Shown here: positions 10,801 through 25,300 of the stretch, piece after piece
Layout: each line of letters starts with the position of its first letter
How positions within the stretch are numbered: position 1 is the first letter of the stretch
Assembly: GCA_032173965.1 (NCBI GenBank)
Contig: CM063285.1
Coordinates: forward strand, 21,921,660 to 21,985,659
Direction: 5' to 3'
DNA length: 64,000 nt
Source: Sitta carolinensis
Taxonomy: Eukaryota; Chordata; Aves; Passeriformes; Sittidae
Program-made: the position numbers and the translations under genes
Notes under the pieces: model-generated
Database searches by the model: none
What the model saw: only the letters and a program-made list of their open reading frames with translations
Told to the model about the DNA's origin: nothing

Positions 10801-13800
10801 GAATAGGAGTGCTCTAAGTCCTTGAAGTGTAAAGGTTGTATAAATAGTGCAGGTTGAGCTGGGAAGTGTGAAGGTGGGGGCTGTGCTGTGGACACATGCA
10901 GAGTGTCGGTGTGCGATCCATGTGAGTGATTGCTCCTGCAGACTGTCATGGAAGCAGCTCCCACTCAAAACACTCTCAGATGTTTTTTGGGGGGAGTTTT
11001 GCCCGAGTAATGGTCTGCAAGTTCAAATGTTGAGCGACTTTAAGTGAGTATCAAATGTTTGAAAATATTTGAGTGTAATCAGATAACTCTTACAGAGCAC
11101 TAATGCTCCAAAATGTAAGTTTGTGGGTTTTCTCTTCAATATTACAAAACAGATTGTCAAGACCAGAATGCCAAAAAATCAATATTATTCTAAAATAACT
11201 CCTGTTTTTTTTTTTTTTTAGGTGTGTGAAATACAATGCCTAAAAGGATATGCAGAGTTTATTAAACCAGTTTCTTAGCTATATATAAATTTAATGATAA
11301 AAAGGTCCATCAACTAGAAATTATTTTGAATTTTTTTTCTTAATTTTGATGGTTATAAGTAATGCCTGATCAGGAAATAATCAGCAAAATCAGGACACAA
11401 AGTTGCAAAGAAAGGATATTTATTTTAAAATTAATTTTCTGTGCATTTAAATCTGTCTTGCTCTCCTCATGAATTTCCTGTGTTTTCCTACAGAAACTGA
11501 ATGATAGAGACACATTGCTGCATTTGAAAGGTGTCAGTACCTCTTCAGACACATTGTGATTCTTGGATATTGTAAATTGTATAGTGGAACTTACGTATCA
11601 GGTCTTGCAAGAAAAGTGGGGACAAGGCCATCAGCTGGGAAGTTTGTGTCAAAATAGCTGCACTGATGAGTTGCATTATTCTCACATTGGTTGCAGCAGT
11701 TAAATATATTCCTAGTAACAAGTTTAATTGTTATTAAACAAAATCATATCAATGTTATTGGTGTCTGATGTTTCAGTAGGTGCTAGTTAGGTATGTTCTT
11801 GCTGTCATGGGCATTGTCAAAGCACTAAAGACTTTCAACACTTTTCCACCTTCCCAAATCTGTATACAGAATTTTGCTTAGGGCACAGTTGCTTAGAATT
11901 TTGCTTAGTGATTGTCCAAAGAGTGGCCAAAAGAAAGAGCTCCTGATGTTTCCAGATGATGTATTCAGATAAGTAACGAAAATAATTTCAGATGGTTCTT
12001 ATATAATATCAAGATTTATTTAAACAGTTTACTTGCTGAGTGAATTATATTTGCTTTCATGAAGAGTAGTTTTAGAACAACTCTGCGGGTGTGAGAGCAT
12101 GACAATGAACTGCCCAATTTCTCCATCTGGTAAAATGTCCTTATATTTTTAACAAATTTGCATACATCTTTTTCACTTGTACTTGCTTTTTTCCCTTACG
12201 CAACATTACTCTTACTGTCATGCTCTTACTTCAGCTTTATTTCTAGGTAGGTTATGCCACACTATTTTACAACTGTTTCCAGACTTACAATTTTGTACTT
12301 CATCCCTTGTATAAGTGTATAGGCAAACGGATAAATTAGGTATTTTTGTTCAGGCAGTCTGCTAAGCCCTTTCCTAATGAAGAGCAGCATAGTGTGTTTC
12401 CATGAAAAATTGCCAGCACCATGCTGAAGGCACGTTACCCATATTTTATGATCTTCATTTTAGTACCAGGATCTTTGGTATGTCCATTGGCCCATCCTTT
12501 TGTCATAATATAAACTACTCAGTCTTTAACTATGGAACTCTTCAAGACTATTGATCCACGACTGAATTGTGGAATCCTTTTTCTGTTGTTACCGATATGC
12601 CGTAATTGCATTATGATCTTATAACTTACAGAGATTAATCTTTTATGCTTGGAAAATAAAATGCTAAAGAAAACCCCGTAATAAACCCTTAGACAAAAAA
12701 TATTAATTCAGCCTGTAAATCTCTAAGGAACCACGTTTGCATGGGTATTTAATTCCCCCAAGGTTACATTATTGGGAAAAACTATAATGAAAACAGGGTA
12801 AAAAGATGTTCAAGGTAGCAAAGAGAAAATGAAAGAGCATGATAAACACGAACAATTTTAGAAATTTGTCAAGAAGATAAAATAGAGGGTATTTGTTTCT
12901 ACTTTTATTAGTCTGTTAAATGCTGAAGTGGAAAATTCAGAAGAGAGGCTAGGAGATGTGGGGATTTTTTGCAACTTTTTTTTAGATTGAAATCTGCTAA
13001 AGGATTCCATGGAGTCATTTGGGTATATGATATGACATTTACATAGGTAGCAGGGGTGTCTGGAGCGCTGATATTTTGTAATGGTAACAGTAATGATTTT
13101 CAAGTGGATATATACCTCAGGCTTCAGAGTTCAAGCCAGTGTTTAGTGGCTTGAAACAAGGATGAACCCCAATATGCGGCAAGATTATGCCTGTCTACCT
13201 ACTGCAAATTCTTGTTTCTTTCTGTGAAGCAGCTGGTGGTGACTGCTGTCAAAGACAGGACCTTGGATATGATCCAGTGTTGCAGTTCCTTTGTTCCTCA
13301 GCCCTCCCTAAGTGCTATTTCAAAAACTCATGTCTTGTAGCCTGCCTAAAAGATAAATGCAATATAGCTATTTTGGGACGTGAATGAATTTCAAAGCTCA
13401 ATATCGCTGTAAACACATTGACCAACCACAGCTGATGGAAATGAACGTATGCAAGCCTACAAGAAGAAAACTGCATTTACATATGTTTATAGATTGTCGG
13501 TATGGGTCCAGTGGAGCACTTGTACACATTTATCTATGAACCACATGTATGCACATGCTCACCTGACTACGTGAGGAACTACCATTGAAGCACAGATGTC
13601 TATAGAAGTGTCTATAGAGGCTCTTTAAAGTCTTGTGTACAGACTGTGCATGTACTTTTCTTCTTTTGGCTTTCCCCCCACTTATAAATGCTAAGGTAAC
13701 TTGCATGTAAATCTGACCTAGAGGCCATTGGACTCAGTGGGAGTGTTTCCAGTTACTTTAGAGATAATATTTATAGATGAATAAGTAATAACTAGAGCTG

Positions 13801-15601
13801 ACTAATTTATTTCTGTGTACTTGGGCTATGGCTTACTTGTATGCATGTGCTCACATGCTTTACAGGCACATCAATGAAGGCAGTTGGATTTTTGCCCCAG
13901 TTTCTGTAGTTGTCATCACTAACACAAGAGTATCATGAAATCTTGCATTCAGTGACCTTGTGATTACAGGTTCTTTCTTGCTGGACTGGGGTGTGAAAAA
14001 AATCCAGCAGATTGAAGAGCATCTGATTTTCTTTTTTTGCCTTAGGAGAAGCCGCAGGATAAGACTGGATTTTGATTACTGTAATGATTTCTCAACCTTT
14101 AGAGATAGGTTTCTTCTTGTCATAGCTGAGTACTCTATTAATTGGGCAATCTGATAAATGGCTAAAGATGCTGATGAACATGATGGTTGCAGTTGAATAC
14201 ACAGTTCCTTTTCTGTATAATTTCAAGAAATGTAAAATCAAAGATAATAAGCCCCTTGTTACATAATACAGCAGGCATGTAAAACTCGTGTCAGTCATGT
14301 ACCATTAGGTAGAGTTTTACAAGCCCTGAAAGTTGCTTCAGTGATTTGCAGTATCCCCAGATTTTCATGTTTTCTAATCCAGAGGCTGCTAGAAGCTAAA
14401 GAGATCTTTGAAAACTAGGTGTACTACTGCCCCATTTATTTAGAAAATTGAAGAATTAGTTAATGGCAAAATAAGAAGAGAGCAGAAAATATATTTTTTC
14501 CCACAGCTATGTTTAGTTTGGATGATTGGAAAAGCTCTAGATTGCTGTATAGAACTAAGTAACCTTACAACATCACCTAATTGTGCAAATCTTGCATTTA
14601 ACCACGTAGTTTGTTACTTTTGTGTTTTGAAAACTTCTGTTTTCTTCCTGATGTTGTTTCTTCAGTGCGTTGAACTTGTATCATAGCCAGAGTGAGAATT
14701 GCAGATTAGATTTGAATTTAGATTTGACTGAGGATTCTTGTTGAAGAAAATTCTTGGCTTTAGTTACAGTCTTTTGGAGTTACTTGTTAAGGAAAGCAGT
14801 AAGGAGAAAAATCTTTCCCCTTCATGAAAAGATTCACTTTCTACAGTTTTTTGATCCTTTGATCACTAAATTGCAGGAGTGGTAGAGAGCAGAGAGTGTA
14901 GGAGAAGGGTTTCCTGTTTTTTTTCCAGTTTTTGATCAGCTTTCTTGAGGATGAAACCCTCTCCCACATGACATACAGGTGAAAATACAGAAACCTAGTC
15001 CAAGCCTTTTGGATGCTTTCATTCATAATACCTCTAATTTGGAAGAAGCTGAATTAAATATGAATTGTAGTGCTGATGGATCACTGTGAGTGTGTCTACA
15101 GAAGTGAAGCATGAGTAAAGAGAATTTATAATATACGCTTCCTTTTGCATTATGGAAGAGAGCCAAACACAAAGATGCCTCCTAGATCAGTAATGTGTTT
15201 ATGGAGATATGCAGATCTTTTAGCTAAAGCTAAAATGTTAGAGACAAATGCAAGCTATTCTATGGTGCTTTAAATAAAAAATGTGGGGAGCCAGCTAAAG
15301 TCATGACAATTTTTATCAACTTGGACAAAATTATTTTTTCTTGGCTAGTTTTTGAGCTTTTTAATAATATGTCTTAGATTTTTTTGGTGTATGGTATAAC
15401 ATTTTATCATATATAATGTATTTTTACTGATTCATTGATCTAGACATTCTAGGTTCAAGTTTGTATAAGAAATCAATTAATTTCCTGAATTACTTACACT
15501 TATAATCAAGTCTTTCCAAATATTTTGTTTGTCTTTCCTAATTATGAACAAGGTCAGACTAAATAACAGTCATAAGGAAAAAATCAGCAAAGATTAACAT
15601 A

Positions 15602-15669
15602 AATAGTAATCCTTAATTCTAATAGTAATCCTTAATTCCTTAATTATGTAGTAATTCTAACTACATAAT
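15602..15669. repeat. 19-bp tandem duplication next to a 9-bp-stem hairpin
   Basis: A 19-bp AT-rich unit beginning AATAGTAATCC occurs twice head to tail at 15602-15620 and 15621-15639. Immediately after it, ATTATGTAG at 15643-15651 pairs perfectly with CTACATAAT at 15661-15669 across a 9-base loop. Probably replication slippage in AT-rich DNA. Confidence 0.8.
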
Positions 15670-17141
15670 CTTGTAGAAGAAGAAAAATTATTCGACCCTT
15701 GGTTTCTGCTCATATAATCTGGCTTGACTTCATTGACCTAAAATACCCTAGGTTTTATCAGTGGAGAAATGTTTTTCTCCTTCCAACAAGCAGATGATGT
15801 GTCATCAAAATCAGATAGATAAGATTTTGGATGCACTTGCAAGTGCTAATGAAAAAAAGTTAATGTTCCCATTCCTCGTGTGACTCCTCAATTGTAATTC
15901 CTTCTATGCTGTACTGGTATGGAAATAAACGCTTTGTTCATCTGGCTGTCCATTGGAAAGGAGCATGTGCAAGATTTGCTCCTGCACTAATGGAGCTCCA
16001 GGGATTCTTTGCCCTCCAGAGCACAGCCAAACACACTGCATCTTTCCCTCCTGCCCTCTTCAGAATCTCTCCTGGATTTAGTTTCCCTTCCTGCTGGTTG
16101 CCTGAGGAGTCACAGGTATCTCTGTTTAAGGCTGGATAGGTGCTTAGAGAAATCGTAGAGAATGGGTTATTTGCCACGCAAAGCCAGGTAATCTGGTAAA
16201 ACTGAGATACAAATGATAGGTGAATTATCCTGTGTGTAGCTCTCTACAGCCATAGATGATTTCCAGCAGAAATTTCTGTGAGGGCTTTTTTTCTGCAGAT
16301 CAAACTGCTCTCTGTAGTTTATCTGCTGCCAAAGCAGTGACTTTAATTAATGATACACGTATCAAAATTCCTAGAGGTATTTTGTTCCAATCTGTAATTC
16401 AGTTAAATATGGATGAATTGTTCTCACACAGATCTTTTGGTTTTGCTTTTGGACACTGCTGTGGATTGTTCAGTAGCTCTTACACCTGGTAAAATGCCTT
16501 GACTCATAAAGATTTTGTGTCAGGAACTTTGTTACACTTTTTCTTTCTGTGAGATTGGCTACCTTCCTTGCAAAATTTAACTTCTTTGGAACTATCATAG
16601 CTAAAATAGCATTGCCTTGTATCCTGCTGTAGGATACAGCAGATCCAACAGGTGGGATGTGGAAGAACATGCAGCAATGATGTGTTGCAGACCCTTGGTT
16701 GTGTTATATGGGCTGTGATGTGTACTGTACAGCAGAGAGCTATGCTCTGGGCAGGGACCCACAGCAGCCAGTGAAGGTGTTTTGTTTGGGGGTTTCATTC
16801 CCTTTATGGTAAAGTAGTCTTTTCATTTTTTAATTTTTGTGTCCTGGCACATTTATGTATCAATACTAAATGCTTTATATTTATGTGCTGCAACATATAA
16901 GGCTGAATTCTTCACTCAGGCTGTACTTCCTCTCAGGATCTCTTGTTACTTCTATTGAGATGAATGGCATGGTGGTGTTCACCTTAATGAAGTCAGGATT
17001 TAAGGCTGAAGAAAAATTGTATTTAGAGTCACTTTGCTGAAACTTACTGGAGGTGTATTTTTTTCAACAATCCATTACAGTGGAGTCAAGAGGTAACTGG
17101 GTAAATATGGCATAACTGTTTTTTTTTGTGTTTTGTTATAA

Positions 17142-17159
17142 ATACATACATACATACAT
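17142..17159 (+). repeat. ATAC microsatellite
   Basis: Four tandem ATAC units followed by a partial unit within intron 1. Short simple repeat with no other evident role. Confidence 0.8.
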
Positions 17160-20008
17160 TCCTGTATGCAGGAATTACAGTGGGACAACCTTTTGAAATG
17201 ACATTACAGTAGAAAAATTCCCAAGCATGATCAGCTGTTTTAAAACAAACAAATAGTTGTTGTTAATATACAGTAAGAAGTAGATAATCTATGTAGTTTA
17301 ACCAGGTTTTTTGAATTGGATGCAAAGAAAAACTAATTTTAAAAGCTTTTGTTTTTGTTCCCCCTCTACAGTAGGAAATTATATGGAGAGAAGATGTAGC
17401 AAGGGGGAACATAGAGGAACTGTTCTGTGCTGCAAGCCAAAGGACATCATTAGGAACACTCCTATTATCTGGAAGCCTGACTTCCTGTCTCAGTTTCCTC
17501 GTGGGTCTCAATGAATGGCAGAAGAAATGGAATGCTTTCCTGCTTGGCCAAAAACTCTGCTAAATGACTCCTTTGGCTGCATGCCACACTATGCTCTGGA
17601 ATAAATCCTGCAGCTCCCCCCTGAGTCTGGAGGGTACTTGCTGTATGTAGTTCCTTGGGGCTGGTGGAGTGAATTTTAGAAAGCCCAGGAATGCTGTAAT
17701 GCTTCAGGCATCCTTTTGTACATCTTGAAAAATTCTTTTTGTGATAGAGACCAGGAGATGCATTGACATTTTATTAATGTAAGCTTCCATGGCATGTTAA
17801 AGAAGTGCAAGCATGTTAGGGTTTTCATATTTTGTAAATGATTTTACTACAATGAAAATAGTGTAGCATACCTTGTAAAATGTCCCAGAAAACGTGTAAA
17901 ATAAGATGCTTTTAGAGATGCATTTGACTAAATAACTGATTTTCTGGGTTTTTTCCACATAGTTTTAGCATATCGACTAGTGTTTATGTGCTAAAGTTAT
18001 AAATATACTTTTATTATAAAGTATAAAAATATGGTAGTAGAATTTTTGTATATCGAGTAAAACAAATTTCAGACACCTTATTAAGTGCAGTAGATGATGC
18101 ATCTATCATCTTCTTGAGATAGAGAGGAGTTTAAATAGTTTTTTCTCTTTTTTTTTATTTCTGGTGTTCAGTACATTTCTTTAACATACATATTAGCCCC
18201 CAAAACTTTCAGTATCCTCTCTTAGCTCTGATTTTATTGAAAACTGCAGCACCAAACTTTTGATTTAGTTGTTACTGTCAGTTTCCATACTTTCTATTTA
18301 ACTACATTTGGCAAGTAAGAACCTTGCAGCTGACTCAAAGGAAACTTGGCGAAATATACACCATTTCCCAATAGACTTTTTCTATAATAGCAGATATAAG
18401 GAACAGTGTTTAATAACTTTTGTCTTGTTTTGTATCTAAGAAGAAAAATATTCTTAATTCTCTGGAGCAGGGAAATGCTTACCATAGTTAGTGTTCTCTA
18501 TGTGTCATCTTTCCAGGGTTACAAGCAGCTGTCCAGCTGGAAATGTTTGGCATACTTGGAAAAAAGTACTTAATGCCACTGGTATATTTCAACAAGAAAG
18601 TATTGATCAGGTTCTGGTTTGTTCAGTTCGCTTTGTTTTGTTTTGTCTTGTTTTTTTCCCTTGCTAGTTTGTCTCATAGTTTTTACTGTGTGTTCCTTGT
18701 TCGGGCTATCCTGAATTTCAGTGCAAACTTACTTCGCATGACTTTCATGGTATACCAGCATGGAGGGTGATGTGAAACAATGCTTCTGCCACTGAAACAG
18801 CTGTCAGCTTCATCTGTGGGGATGCAATGGTGCCGCACAGACTTGATGATGAGGTTGCTGGATTTTCTTTCCAAGGAAGCAGAACTTCTGGATTATGCTC
18901 ATCATGCCAACCCATCCTGTAGTCTGTCTTCAGACTCCTTTGTATAGGTGGCTAAATGCTTTCTAACATTTCTTTCTAATGCCCTTGGCTGGCAGTCAGT
19001 ACTCCAGCCTTGATGCCTGTGCATCCTGAGACCTGGTACTAGTGGAGGCATAGTGGATGGCCTTTTCTATCTGTTAGTTAAGAGGAAAGCAGAGACTTCC
19101 TTTTTTTTTATGGAAGTTTATTGATATTAAGGTCATGATTTTGAAAGATGGGAGATGTAATTTATTCCCATTGCTTCCCCTCTCTGAGCAGCAATACAAC
19201 TTTGTCCTTTCTTTTGCACCTAAGTTCTCTCCCAGATGTCCTTTTCCTAACTCCTGTTGATTCAGAGGAAGAAGAGACTTCTGTGCCTGTCCACAGTTTT
19301 CAGCCACTGGTAAGATGCCACCAGAAGTTCCTCATCCTTTGCATTCATGACACAAAATGTAAGATTTCAACAAACACAGTGGAGAAATGTTGATTTGTAT
19401 TATTAACATGGGTGTATTTCAGTGTATGTAGTTAAGAATTTCTGGTTACTTTAAAAAGGTGTCATATGGTTCCACATAAAAAATGAAAACCAAAAAAATC
19501 CCCACCCTCCTTAACAAGATTTTTTTGAGCTCCAAAGAGAGAGAACACTAAAGATGCAGAAGGCAGTGTAAATATATATTTTCATGTTCTTTTGGTTCTG
19601 TATTTATTTTAATTCACTGTATTTTAATTTTTGTGCAAGAGGAATTCTCACCTTCTGCGGTCTAAATATATTCCTGTAGTTAAATAGTTAAATGTAGATG
19701 TTCTTTCTGAAAAAAAAAAATTATAAGCTAGCAAATTCTGCTGTTGTCCTTCTAACAGGACAGAATTTGACTCAACTACTTATATTATTTTCATCCTGAC
19801 TCTTGAAGTAAGGATTTGGGTCCAGTATTTGGAAGGTTTACCTTTTAAGGACTCAGGTGTATTTATGCTTTACCGCCATTGCATGTCATCATATTATTTA
19901 GCTGTTTAATATCTGTATTCACTATGTAATATTTGTCTAAGGATTTCATATCACATCTGTAATTTACCCTAGAAAGTTTTGCTTTCCTGAGTTTGGTGTG
20001 TTTTACTC

Positions 20009-20032
20009 TTTTTTTTTTTTTTTTTTTTTTTT
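20009..20032. repeat. Poly-T tract, 24 bases
   Basis: Uninterrupted T run in intron 1. No retroposon body is evident on either side, so it is listed only as a homopolymer. Confidence 0.85.
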
Positions 20033-21402
20033 AACTCTCAAAGAATTCTCTGAAATAAAGTTTGCAAAGAGTTTCTTCCTGATGTTTTTCTGATGTTGAT
20101 GTGGGAGAAAGTAGGTCTTTAGTAGACAAATGGTACTGCAGGTTTGTGAGAGGGAGTTTCTTTATGTAGACTGTCCCATGGACTGATTTGGTGTTGATAT
20201 AGCTAGTTATAAAATGCAGTATTGGTGCACCCAGTGACATGACTGTGAGGAAAGCCTGCCAGTGCATCCGTCACAGGCTTGTAGGTATAAACTGAGTTAA
20301 AAATATTCCCAAAGAGGACTGCCTGAAGGAGGTTGGTAAAGTTTGCTCTGACTAGATCTGTAAAGTTCCTGTTCAACAGCAAAGCTAGAAGAATTGTAAG
20401 AAACTGGATAGTTCTAAAATTATTATTCCAGTTGTTGCTTATATAAATGATGTTGTGTTTTAATTCTTACATATTTGTGTAGCTGTGGCAGTTTGATTTT
20501 TTTTAGATCATCAACGTAGACTTGAGTTACTTATTGTACTGAAACATTATCAAGTCTTGGTTATAAAATGTCTGCTTCATTTCTGCTGTCAAAATGAACA
20601 TAATGTGGTTACAAAGCAAGATGTAACTCTCAGTCAGCTCCATAAGGTCATTTAAACTGAGGGTGCTGGAACATCTAGCTGTAGTATATGTTCACATAGA
20701 AACAGTTTGATAGATCAACTGTAACTTGAAGAAGTGCATGAACTTGGGTTTTAATTGTGAAGGTTTAATGTAATCTGGTAATGTAAATGAAAAACGGGAA
20801 CTTGCTGTGATTATGTGTTCTAGGTAAAATCTTATGGAAGTATTTGCCAGCCACTTCAGTGCTTTACAGAACAGACTAATATTAAATCTAGAGGAGTAAA
20901 ATCTATATGGGTGACATTTTGTATTTGAGGATTACTTGCTTTAAAAGCATATTGATCCATGCAGAATGCAAATTTTTCCTGGAAACAAAGTAAGTCAGTT
21001 TCAATCCATTTACTGTACTTGCAGAAATGTTTGTGGTATAGGAGCTCGCTTGTGTTATAACACAACAAGCCATTTCAAAGTGAACTGCAAGTACTAGTGA
21101 AAATGTTGATAAAGGTAACAAGGACATAAATTACTTGGTTACCTGAATACATTGTTTCAATTCTATTTTTCATGAAGAGAAAATAAAATCTCTCTAATGA
21201 ACAGCTGTACCACCTAACATTTCTCTTGTTGCTTAAAGGCTGAGTTTTGTCCTTATTTAAGTCAATGGACATTGTCTTAAAATCCACTGGCAAATCTGTC
21301 TTGGAACTCTCTTACATGAATAGTTTTGATGAAATTGAGTTGACCGCAAGGGAAAAATTAGTGGTCACTCATATCTCATCCAAACATAAAACATGTTCAT
21401 CT

Positions 21403-21445
21403 AGTAGTAATAATAATAATAATGATAATAATAGTAATAATAAAA
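21403..21445 (+). repeat. AAT/TAA trinucleotide repeat
   Basis: Imperfect TAA/AAT microsatellite of about 43 bases with scattered G substitutions, 420 bases upstream of the plus-strand CR1 copy. Confidence 0.8.
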
Positions 21446-21868
21446 GATTACTCTTGAGCTGATGCATTGATGGACTACTTTGTGGGAATGAATGCAAATT
21501 CTCCCCTGAACTGCAATATACATCTGCTTTCCAAACCACATTTTCATTTATCAGTAGCACCCAATTATCTGCCCCAAATTGTAATTACCATTTCAGATTT
21601 TGCAGGCACTTGATGTGCATTAATTTTTGGTTTGATTTTTCCAGAGCACACTGCTTATGCTTATACACAAGGTTATTGTAAAGGACAACCTCTTTTAACT
21701 GTGTATACCATATTACACTCACTATATATATTTTTGGCTTTTGCTCTAAAGTGATAGAGAACCATGTTAATAAGGTCATTTTCAGCAAACCCTTGTGTGC
21801 ACAGAGGTGTTGAATATTCATTTTGGGATGCCCCAAAATCATCCTCACCAGATGACCCTTTTAATATT

Positions 21869-22330
21869 GCATGCAGTTTTGGTCATCACAATGTAAGAAA
21901 GACATTAAGCTACTAGAGATCATCCAAAGGAGGGCGATAAATGTGGTGAAGGGCCTTGAGGGAAAGCCTGGGGAAGAGCAGCTGAGGTCAATTGGCCTGT
22001 TCAGCCTGGAGGAGAAGACACTGAGGGGAGACATCATTGCAGTTACAGCTTCGTCGTGAGGGGAGGGCCAGGCATGGATGTCTTCTCTTGGTGACCAGTG
22101 ACAGGACCTGAGGGAATGGCCTGAAGTAGTGTCAGGGTAGGTTTAGGTTAGTTTAAGAAAAGGTTTCTCACCCAGAGAGTGGTTGGACACTGGAACAGCT
22201 CGCCAGGGAAGTGGTCACAGCTCCAGGCCTGGACAGTGGTCTCAGATATGTGGTGTGGTTCCTAGGTTGCTCCTGTGCAGCACCAGGAGTTGGACTTGGT
22301 CTTTGTGCATCCCTTCCAACTCTTGATTCT
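21869..22330 (+). mobile_element. CR1 LINE, 5'-truncated, sense orientation
   Basis: About 460 bases of a chicken-repeat-1 non-LTR retrotransposon. The first part translates in one frame as the C-terminal tail of the CR1 ORF2 polyprotein: segments such as [25 protein letters not shown] and [13 protein letters not shown] are the family signature. It is followed by the 3' region, with recognisable blocks for the 'single person terminal' motifs of avian CR1 (CACTGGAACAG, CAGGGAAGTGGT, CCCTTCCAACTCTTGATTCT). The copy is truncated at its 5' end as is usual for CR1, has an early stop in the ORF tail and many substitutions, so it is dead. It ends near 22330 without a poly-A tail, as expected for CR1. 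Confidence 0.9.
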
Positions 22331-25300
22331 GCAAAAAAACCCTTCCAGTTGCATTCTGTCAGTCAAGGTAACCAGTTAAACAGCTGGCTGTTTCTGTGCC
22401 ATTTACGGTCTTGCTCTCAGAGGTAGCTGTGTAGTTCTTGGCTTTCAGCAGCAGCAAGCAACATGCATGTGCTGCCTGCTGCCAATGCCCAATGAAAATA
22501 CTAACTCTCTGGGGACTTCTGATTCCCTGATATACAGAGGTTAAGGTGGAGTAAGAAGAAATCACCATAAATCTGAGCCTTCCTGGAGACTGAAGGTTTG
22601 GCACTGTGGGAAGCAGTTCCTGTTGCTCAGCCTCTTAAAACCTGAGCATGGAAAAAGCGGTGTGGACTGAGTAACAGGCTGGGACGACCTGTAGGAGGGT
22701 GAGAAGCTGGATGGAAGAGGGAAAATGAAATTATGTCTCTGCTGTGCAGTTGCTGGGTAATTCCTAGAAAAGCTAGAATTCATTATAGCCCAGTTAAATG
22801 GTTCCACACACAGCTGGTCACTCTTTTTGCATGACAGGGACAGGTTTTGGTACAAATGGCATATTCTAAAGCACTTGGATCCCTATCTATAGTTTAGTCA
22901 CTTTTCCAGATAGTTTTATGTTCCAACTTGAGTGTTACAGCTCCTTACTTTCAAAGACACTTTGTCTTCGACACTGGTCCCCCTTTCCACTCAGGACAAT
23001 ATGTAGTTTTGTTGTTGACAAACAACAAATATTTTATTTTTTATTTTTTTTAATTAATAAAAGGCTCTTGTACAGAACCTTTTTAGGTCTGTCTATTAAA
23101 ATACTGAACAGAGGTCTTTAATGAATTCCAGGATTTCTGTCTCTTCTTCTTTTAGGAGGATGTTGTTGAAACACAATCTTATAAATTTGCTTTTGGTGAA
23201 CGAAAATTTGGACAGAAAATTTTTTTTGTTTCTTTTCTAGTTAGACACACTCATTCCTGAACAGACTCCGAAAACTTTTATTGCCCTCTCAGCCCATCAC
23301 AGACATCCTTCCAGGAGTGCACCTCCTGGAGTCAGGCTGTTGTGCACCAGTAGGCTGGAACCAGGCATCACCTTTCAGTTTGCCCAAGATGCAGTTTTGT
23401 TAATGGAAACAGCAAAAACAGAAGCTTGAACCGTGACTTCTAAATAATCAGGTAAAGTTTCTTTAGTGTAGGTCTGACCTTTGCCTTCCATCAGCACAAA
23501 AAAACACCCCGATAAGCAATAGCAGAAAAATAACTTTGATCTTACAAACCACATTCACCTTTGTGAAACAGAATTGCTGTGCAGCATCTCCCATTTATCC
23601 AGTATTATTCTGTTTTCCAGTGGACTTCCCTTCTAGAGCTTGCAACTTATAAGGTTGTCTCTGGTTTTATCCAGTAATTTTAGAAAAGTTCCTATTATGT
23701 TTTACCTTTATTGTTCACACTGGCTGGAAGAACAAAATTAAAACATTCATCTCAAGTTGGAGCATAATTTGGTGTGATTGCTCAGCTTCTGATCTCACTA
23801 CCAAAAATGTCTTCTTTTAGGAGTTGATAAAAATATTTGGCTCTGTTTCACCTCAGTCACTCTTGGCAGTTCTTCATCTGCTCTTCTGGGGTTTCCATCT
23901 GCTCTTTTATTCTGCAATTTTTTCTTCAGGCCCCAATTCAGCAGCAACAATTGCAAATAAGTGAAAACATCACTGATTTTTCTGAGGGTATGGGGTTGGA
24001 TGCAGGTGCTATTCTGCATCTCTGTCAGAATCTTCCAGGATTTTATCTCATTGCTTAGAGGGGGAATATGGCAATTCCCTGAGGCTTTGAGTATTTCTTT
24101 GTTCTTCCTCCCTCACAGGTGTCCAAAGATCTAACCTAGAGCTGTATACATTACTTAAACCTGAAACCAACAAATCTATGACATTAATTATGTTAAAAGG
24201 GCTGAGGAAAATATATTTTGTATCTAATGAACTTTTCAAATTAAAGTCCTTTTAGTTACAGAAAAAAGTGTATGAATGCATGTGAAATTAGATTTATTAA
24301 AATACTTTTGTTAAGTTTTGTCCCAGTAACTTACACTTGTTCTGTTATTTAAAAATTTTTAACTTAAAAAAATTCACAACTCATAATAGGGGTTATTGAT
24401 GCTGAATAATCATTTGCTCTCAAGTGATTAAGCTGCTAACCAGCACTCTACAGTATATTAAAAAAAAAAATCACACATATACATGACTGTCTGCTTACTT
24501 AAGTATTTAACTTTCAAATGTGTTTGCCATTTCACAGGGTTTTTTACCTCTCTTATCCATGGCTTTTTTTTTTTTTACAGAAAGCACAATCAGAGTTTCC
24601 TTGATCATCTAGCTGGTGAAAATGTAATTGTGGTTGTGTAGTGCTGGTGTACCAAAAGGCATATCATTATAGTGAAACTCCTATATTCGTTACTCATAGG
24701 AGACAGCTTGTCTGACTTAATGTAAAGCTTAATCAGAAGGTTTAGAAGGGGAAGTATCAGAAGAAAAAAGACCCTAGTAGTGAATACATGCATAATGAAT
24801 TGATTCATTCAGTGCTTTCCTTGTATTTTTTTTTTTGCTTGCTCTTGCAACGTACATTTTGTCATACTGAGAATTTAATTAATGGTAGGGAAAAGAAAAA
24901 GTAATAGTCCTGTGTCAGCCTAGCACTGACATTTATGACAGCCTCCTATTGAGTTAGCAGGGTTTTTTTTTCTATAGAATGCTGACAACTTATCATGTAA
25001 AAGCTTTTTAATAACTTTAACAGTGAAAAAGGTGATTGAACTAAAAAGTGGTTTAATAAAAATCTTTACATTATCCATTTACTGACACATGCCTTCTACA
25101 CAAGCTCTTGGTTTCCTTTCAAACATCTCTTTTATATATATTCCACTAGTATTTTTTGCTGTCTCAGAACTATTGTGTAAACTAGTGATATTTACAGCAG
25201 AAGTGTATATGACAGATTTTTTTGGTTTAAATTTTACTTTCCTTTCACTTTCAAAAGTAACCATGGACAGAACTGTTTTCCTTTGACCACTAAAATAGTC

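Larger units (their letters stand above)
4831..21868 (+). other. TLL1 intron 1, first AT-rich part
   Basis: About 17 kb of AT-rich intronic DNA with no recognisable exon, RNA gene or intact mobile element. It contains small repeats: a 19-bp tandem duplication plus a 9-bp-stem hairpin at 15602-15669, an ATAC microsatellite at 17142-17159, a 24-base T run at 20009-20032 and an AAT repeat at 21403-21445. Open frames of 60-90 codons here have no similarity that I recognise. Confidence 0.7.

Noticed and set aside
13187..13387. Cys-rich 66-codon frame in intron 1
   Set aside because: Looks like a small secreted peptide at first sight, but it has no signal-peptide cleavage logic, splice sites or known family, and its length is within chance for this much intron.
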